Shown here: piece by piece, positions 58,331 to 64,000 of the stretch
Numbering within the stretch: the first letter of the stretch is position 1
Layout of the letters: the number at the start of each line of letters is the position of its first letter
Origin: Cryptomeria japonica
Lineage: Eukaryota; Streptophyta; Pinopsida; Cupressales; Cupressaceae
Direction: 5' to 3'
DNA: 64,000 nucleotides
Assembly (NCBI RefSeq): GCF_030272615.1
Contig: NC_081412.1
Location: forward strand, 138,886,747-138,950,746
Position numbers and translations under genes: made by a program
Notes under the pieces: generated by a model
What the model was told of the DNA's origin: nothing
The model's database searches: none
Seen by the model: the letters and a program-made list of their open reading frames with translations, nothing else

Positions 58331-61300
58331 GTCTTGATAGATGGTAGAGCAGGTCTTAATATTTGTACTTTGAGAGTGGTTATTGGCCTTGGGTATACAG
58401 AAAATGACATTGATGCTTCTAAAAGAATAACAATCAAAGCATATGATGATGCTGAGCGCCCATCCAAAGGGATAATTACATTGCCTATCAGAGTTGGTCC
58501 AGTGACAGAAAACACCTTCCTGCAAGTCCTCGACCTTGATCTCCCTTATAATATGATCCTTGGCCATCCATGGATTCATGCAATGAAAGCAGTTCCATCC
58601 ACCTATCATCAATGTTTGAAATATCCTTACAATGGAACTGAGATAACAATTCCTGGAGATCCTAATCCATTTCAATTTTGTGCCACTCTAAAGGATACCC
58701 CTCAGCAGCAAGTCCCAGTCAACAGAGAGGCCAAATCACATAGCTATGTGGATCCTAATCAATTGTTAGAGGCTGTCAAAGGAAAATTGAAGATACAAGA
58801 CCAAGGATGTGGAGAATATTCAATGGATCAGACATTCCTCATCGGGAATTTGCCAATATCTCCAAAATCATATGGCAACCCGCATTTATTGCAAAAGGAA
58901 CCTAAGGTCATTATTCAATATCAGCCTCCTACTACATTTACAAGATGGGGTGAACTTGACAAAGAAATTGTAGATGATGATGTCATAGATTGGGTTTATA
59001 AAGATCCAACTGAGACCCCACCTGTCAGGTTGCCAGTGGAAAGATATGGCAAAGGATTTACTATGCTGCAAAAGAAAGGATATGATGGTTGCAGTGGCTT
59101 AGGCCTGAACAACAATGGAAGGCTAGAACCTGTCATACCCAAGAGACGACCTCCAACTTTAGGGTTAGGTTTTGTACCATTGCAAATTGGATCCACATCT
59201 ACCAAAATGCCCACGTGTAGAAAAGGGCGTGATTCTGATGATGAAATAACACCTGAGGATCCCCAACCCGAAACTGATTCTAATGAATGGGAGTGGAGTT
59301 ATTTTTCTTCTATTTCCTATGCCCTTGATAATATTTTCATTGACCTTGATAACTTGCCTATGGAAGACAAACATGAAATAACTCCTCTTCCTAAAACCTA
59401 TCCTCACACTTGGATAGAGACATTTTGGGATCCAAGCTCCGAATCCGATACAAGTAGTTCGGATAGTGACACTACAGATGTTCATATCTTTACCATATCA
59501 GCCCTCTCTCTCCTTACAACTGATGATGACATGCCCCTCATCTATCCCCAGCTTATCCAACATGACCAACAAGAATCGCTTACATTGGACTGTTTTCAAA
59601 ATGACGAAGCAATTGCAGAATTCCTTGGACTATGGGATGGCATACCACAAGGTGATCATAAGGCAGGATTTGCTATTGACCTGGATTCCACGGCATATTT
59701 TGGGGAGTCAACTCCCTCTTCTAGTCATCAAAATGAAAAAAGAAAAGAAATAGTAAAAAATCAAAAGAATAGATCTTTGGGTGAAAATCGTAAGGCACTC
59801 TCTGATCATACAAAAGTAAAAAGAAAAGACGTACCTGCAGGTGAAAACCTCTCTGAGGCACTCAAAGGTGGAAGAGTGGACATACCCCTATCAAGTCAGG
59901 ACAAATCAACATTGCTTGTGGAAATGACCGAGGAAATCAATTTGGGTACACCTGACAACCCTAAGGTCATTCATTTTGTTGCTTCCTTATCACAACAGGA
60001 AAAAATAGATTTTGTCAATTTCTTTCTTGAGAAGAAAATCATCTTTGCATGGTCCTATGCAGATATGCCTGGCCTTGATCTAGAATTGGTTCTTAATCAT
60101 TTTCCACTAAAAGCAGATGCCAAGCCTGTCAAACAGAAACTTAGAAAGATGCATCCTCAGGTGGCTCTTTTGGTCAAAGTGGAATTAAAAAAATTGCTAG
60201 ATGTGGGCTTCATCAGACCCATTGATTATGCAAACTGGATTTCAAATTTAGTGCCAGTTAGCAAAGTAACTGGGGGCATTAGAATCTACACAGATTTTAG
60301 GGATCTCAATAAAGCATACCCTAAAGATGATTTTCCATTGCCAAACATAGACATCATAGTGGACATGACGACTGGATATGAGATGCTTTCATTAATGGAT
60401 GGTTTCTCCGGCTATAACCAAATTCGCATTGCTCCTGAAGATCAGCATAAGATAGCATTCACCTGTGCTTGGGGTACCTACTGTTGGAATGTGATGCCCT
60501 TCGGTCTTAAAAATGCAGGTGCAACATATCAAAGAGCAATGACGACAATTTTTCATGATTTCATGCACACTCTGATGGAGGACTATGTTGATGACTTGTT
60601 ATGCAAATCTATCACTAGAGATAGTCATCTGGGCATCCTGGGCCCAATCTTTGACCGAATGGAGACCTACAAACTTAGGCTCAATCCAAAGAAGTGTGTC
60701 TTTGGTGTCACAGCTGGCAAATTACTAGGATACATTGTTTCTCACCGAGGCATTGAGGTCGACCCTGCCAAAGTCAAAGCAATAATGGATATGCCTCCGC
60801 CTTCAAATCTCTGGCAATTAAGAAGTCTGCAAGGAAAGCTCCAGTCAATCCGCCGCTTCATAGCTCAGTTGGCCGACAAATGTCATCCATTCCAGCATCT
60901 ATTGCATAAAGGTGTCGCTTTCAAATGGACTGAGCAATGTCAATCAGCCTTTCAAGCTCTTAAAGAATATTTGCTGTTGCCACCTATTCTAATGCCTCCA
61001 ATAGATGGAAAGCCATTTTTATTGTATAATTCTGCAACTGAAACGGCATTAGGAGTTCTCTTGGCCCAACAAGATGAGAACGGCAAAGAGCGAGCTATTT
61101 ACTATATCAGTCGGACACTGGTAGGCTATGAGCTAAATTATTCAACTATTGAAAGGGCATGCTTAGCAGTGGTATTTGCAATGCAAAAACTTCGACATTA
61201 TATGCTGAGCCACCGAACATTGTTGGTTGCAAAAATTGACCCCTTAAAATATTTTCTTAGCCGAGCAGCTTTAATGGGTCGCCTAGAAAAATGGGTCATG

Positions 61301-61630
61301 ATTCTCAGTGAATTTGACATTGAGTATATGGAGCGAAAGGCGATAAAAGGACAAGTCATAGCAGATCAACTTGCAGAGGCTCCTATTTCTGATGATCATC
61401 CCATGTTGACCAATTTTCCAGATGAATCAGTCTTTGCTTTCACATCATCTAATGAATGGAAGTTATACTTTGATGGGTCCCATACCAAGTTCGGGTCCGG
61501 AGCCGGCATCTTGTTTGTCACCCCTCAAGGTGACGCTATTCCAAAGTCCTACAGAATAACTTTCCATTGTACCAATAACATTGCAGAGTATAAAGCACTG
61601 GTTACAGGACTCCGAGTAGCAGTCCACTAG
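58331..61630 (+). pseudogene. Tat-type pol, part 1: protease, G-patch, RT, gypsy RNase H, start of second RNase H
   Basis: Same frame as gag. Protease: VLIDGRAGLNICTLR (58331 on; DGGA-type site with G to R) and MILGHPWIHAMKAV. G-patch at about 59035-59172: GKGFTMLQKKGYDGCSGLGL, then 'PPTLGLGF'. RT at about 60170-60760: SNLVPVSKVTGGIRIYTDFR, DGFSGYNQIRIAPEDQ, MPFGLKNAGATYQRAM and an intact YVDD box (60584-60595). Gypsy RNase H at about 61005-61380: the first catalytic Asp is Asn (LYNSATETALG, codon 61028-61030), while YYISRTLVGYELNYSTIE is kept. The archaeal-type RNase H starts at LYFDGSHTKFGSGAGILF (Asp codon 61472-61474) and NNIAEYKALVTGL. TAG at 61628-61630. Confidence 0.92.
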
Positions 61631-63211
61631 AACGTCAAGCATTTGTAAGTCTATGGAGATTCTCAATTAGTCATCCGACAAGTGAATGATGACTACGAAA
61701 CAAAAGATGAAAAGCTTATTCCCTATAAGCATATGGTAGATTTCTTCAAGACCAAGTTCACGGCTATCCATTTCAATCAAGTTCCAAGAATGCAAAATAA
61801 GTCGGCAGATGCGATGGCTATGATTGCTTCCATGTTGAATATGCCAAGCAATATGGACAAATGTGAATTTTTAGTTGAACAATTGCTGGTTCCTTCTTTT
61901 GACATTCCGACAATGGATGCGATGTGCGTTCTTGTTGGTCCCAACTCCCCATGGTACAATGACGTCTATCAATATTTAAAATCCCAAACCTTACCACCCA
62001 ACCTTTCCGCTAACCAACGCCGAGCCTTTATCCGCCAGACAGCCAAATATGTCATCATCGCCGACACCCTTTACCGCTGTTCCTTTGACCATACCCTCCT
62101 CAGGTGTTTGGATTCTGACGAAGCACAAATGGCTTTACACGAGGTTCACGATGGTATATGTGGGGGCCATTTCAATGGTCTAAGCTTAGCTAAAAAGTTG
62201 ATTCATGTTGGGTATTATTGGCCCACTCTGGAAAAAGATGTTCATGATTTTGTTAAGAAGTGCTACAAATGCCAGATTCATGGAAACTACATTCATGCAC
62301 CAGCCCAAGAGCTTCATTCTGTCATATCTCTGTGGCCTTTTTCTCAATGGGGATTGGATCTTATTGGCAAGATTCACCCGACCTCTGCAAATGGACACAA
62401 GTTCATCATTACAGCCACGGAGTATTTTACAAAATGGATTGAGGCTATCCCCATGACCTATATCACGGGTGTCCAAATTTTAAAATTCTTGCTGAATTAT
62501 ATCATATGCCGGTATGGGGTTCCCCTTGCCATAGTCACAGATAATGGTCGTCCTTTCAAGAATAAAATTGTTAAAGAGCTTTGTGCAAAGTTTCATATCC
62601 AACACCATTTCTCCAGTCCATACTATCCACAGGGGAATGGTCAAGCTGAAGCATCAAATAAAACCATTATCAAGATCCTGAAAAAGGTTGTCAATGATGC
62701 TAGTCGAGATTGGCATGTACAGCTGAATCCAGCACTATGGGCTTATCGCACTTCTATCCGCACACCTACTGGCGCAACACCTTATTCCTTGGTGTATGGT
62801 GCGGAAGCTATTTTACCCTTGGAAGTGGAGATTCCTTCCTTGCGTGTTTCCTTGCAACATCTGATTGATGACAAGACACACAGAGTCTCTCGACTGCATC
62901 AGCTTGAGATGTTAGATGAGAAATGTCAGACAGCTCTGACACATTTGCAAGCATATCAAAACCATCTCTATCGCTCTTATAATAAGAAGGTCAAAGGGCG
63001 ACACTTCGAAGTGGGAGACCTGGTTTTAAAGGCAAACCCTAAGAATGCACAGTCTACTGACATCATCAAAGGTAAATTTGAACCTAATTGGGTTGGTCCT
63101 TTCATAGTAACTGCAGCATATGGCTCGGTGGCATATCAGCTTGCTACCCCGAAAGGTGAACCTCTGTCCGATCCTATAAATAGCATGCATCTTCGCAAGT
63201 ACTGGGCATAA
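61631..63211 (+). pseudogene. Tat-type pol, part 2: end of second RNase H and integrase
   Basis: The frame continues directly. After a TAA at 61646-61648 come YGDSQLVIRQVNDDYETKDE and NKSADAMAMIASML, which complete the archaeal-type RNase H with its last two Asp. Integrase: the HHCC zinc domain HEVHDGICGGHF ... CYKCQIHG (62131-62285), the core with WGLDLIGKIHP, IVTDNGRPFKN and PQGNGQAEASNKTI (the D, D and E), and RTPTGATPYSLVYGAEAILP. The C-terminal part ends GPFIVTAAYGSVAYQL and RKYWA at 63211. From 61682 to 63211 there is no stop, so the integrase itself is open and its catalytic residues are all present. Confidence 0.93.
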
Positions 63212-63689
63212 TTTTCTATCAGTACTTCTTCAAATATGATCCTGAAAAAAAACAAAAAAATCAAAAAGAGAAAAAATACAAAAAAATCAAAAAAATGAAA
63301 AATACAAAAAAATGAAAAAAAAAAAGAAAGAAAAGAAGAAAAAGAGCAAAAAGAGTAAAGAAAAATGATTCGCCCTCTAACCTGGCAAACAGGCACTTTG
63401 GGGCAAGTACCTTGGTGAAAACCTGGCAAACAAGCGCCATGTGTAAAATGAGATCGTTGCTCCGTCATCTATCATGACCTCTAAGTTATGCTTTTTCTCG
63501 GTCGGTTTCTCATGTCTATCTTTGTCTTGACCCAATGTCCTATTCTAGGCTCGTTATTGGTCAACATCATTGTCTTACATACCCCGGTTCTTTGTCCATA
63601 TGTTTTGGTCCCGGTCTATGTATGTCTTTCAGATGCACATTGGGTGTGTTCCCTTGTCATGATCGATCACTGGAACTTTTGCATTTAAA
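63212..63689 (+). other. 3' untranslated region of the Tat-type element
   Basis: An A-rich tract (63245-63365), then AACCTGGCAAACAGG-type motifs at 63378 and 63417, as in the nested element at 18121 and 18160. No gene. Confidence 0.7.
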
Positions 63690-64000
63690 AAAGTCCTGAA
63701 AAAAGTATATAAAAATTTTAAAAAAAATGAAAATCCCTAAAAATCGAATAAAGTCCTGAAAAAATCTTCAAGCAAAAAAAATTGAAAAATGTCCTGAAAT
63801 AATCCAAAAAAATTGAATAAAGTCCTAAAAAAAAATATCAAAAACATTTAAAAATGTCCTGAAAAAATCTTCAAAAAAATCGAATAATGTCCTAAATAAA
63901 ATATCTAAAAAAATTGAAAAATGAAAATCCCTAAAAATCATAAAACATCCTGAAAAAATGAACACAAAAACATTTCAAAAACATTAAAATCCAAAAACAC
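63690..64000 (+). repeat. Degenerate short tandem array at the window edge
   Basis: About ten imperfect units around GTCCTGAAAAAATC, like 18790-18960 but longer. It runs into the edge. Confidence 0.7.

Larger units (their letters stand above)
53297..64000 (+). mobile_element. Tat-type Ty3/gypsy element, 5' truncated, gag-pol nearly intact; 3' end outside window
   Basis: Starts abruptly inside a leader that matches 13265-15037 of the nested element, so LTR, PBS and about 450 bp of leader are missing. Then one gag-pol frame (55013-63211), a 3' UTR with A-rich tract, paired AACCTGG motifs and a short tandem array up to the window edge. Domain order is Gag, zinc motif, protease, G-patch, RT, gypsy RNase H, archaeal-type RNase H, integrase, which is the Tat arrangement with two RNase H domains. 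Best preserved element of the window. Confidence 0.9.

Noticed and set aside
63136-63468. Minus-strand ORF of 110 codons overlapping the end of pol
   Set aside because: Antisense of the integrase C-terminus and of the A-rich 3' UTR (poly-Phe). Its counterpart at 17972-18187 follows from nucleotide similarity.

Overview
The window is plant nuclear DNA made almost entirely of LTR retrotransposons in several states of decay. I recognise no host gene, rRNA or tRNA. Plant origin rests on Ty1/copia elements primed by initiator-Met tRNA, on Ty3/gypsy elements of the Tat type carrying a second (archaeal-type) RNase H, on a TRIM, and on nonsense changes typical of methylated plant DNA. The long nested repeats, old relics and protein-family feel suggest a large-genome seed plant, possibly a conifer. 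That last step is inference, at low confidence.

Layout. (1) 1-4406, minus strand: 5' part of a non-autonomous copia-like element ('family A') with LTR, PBS, a coiled-coil/zinc-knuckle ORF and a long ORF of unknown function running off the left edge. (2) 4438-4753: a 316-bp TRIM with two 101-bp LTRs. (3) 5089-23897: a dead Ty1/copia element with TSD ACCTT. Its 3' LTR is split twice, by a 729-bp insertion (10342-11070, TSD TGATG) and by an 11.55-kb gypsy-type element (11461-23013, TSD ATTCT). The nested element has no pol: it carries a Gln/Pro/Ser-rich ORF on the plus strand and an antisense ORF. (4) 23903-25808: unassigned DNA with an LTR relic. (5) 25809-33589, minus strand: a gypsy element coding only for gag-protease. 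(6) 33590-33869: stub of another element, cut by (7) a second family A copy on the plus strand (33870 to about 41590), itself hit by two minus-oriented solo LTRs (36724-37630 and 40122-41206).

(8) About 41740-42930: a dispersed array of some 17 hairpin-forming repeats upstream of a TATA box and of a long degenerate ORF of unknown function (42981-46250). (9) About 46700-53296: a dead gypsy element ('gypsy C') whose archaeal-type RNase H lies upstream of the reverse transcriptase. (10) 53297-64000: a 5'-truncated but otherwise well preserved Tat-type gypsy element. Its gag-pol is one 8.2-kb reading frame with seven internal stops and no frameshift.

How the parts relate. The nested non-autonomous element (11461-23013) shares its leader, its ORF start and its 3' UTR with the Tat element at 53297-64000, so the latter family is its likely helper. 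Family A LTRs resemble those of the copia element at 5089, so a copia of that kind could have mobilised them. Several alternative starts (TTG, GTG) appear as Met in conceptual translations. I give real ATGs only where I checked them.
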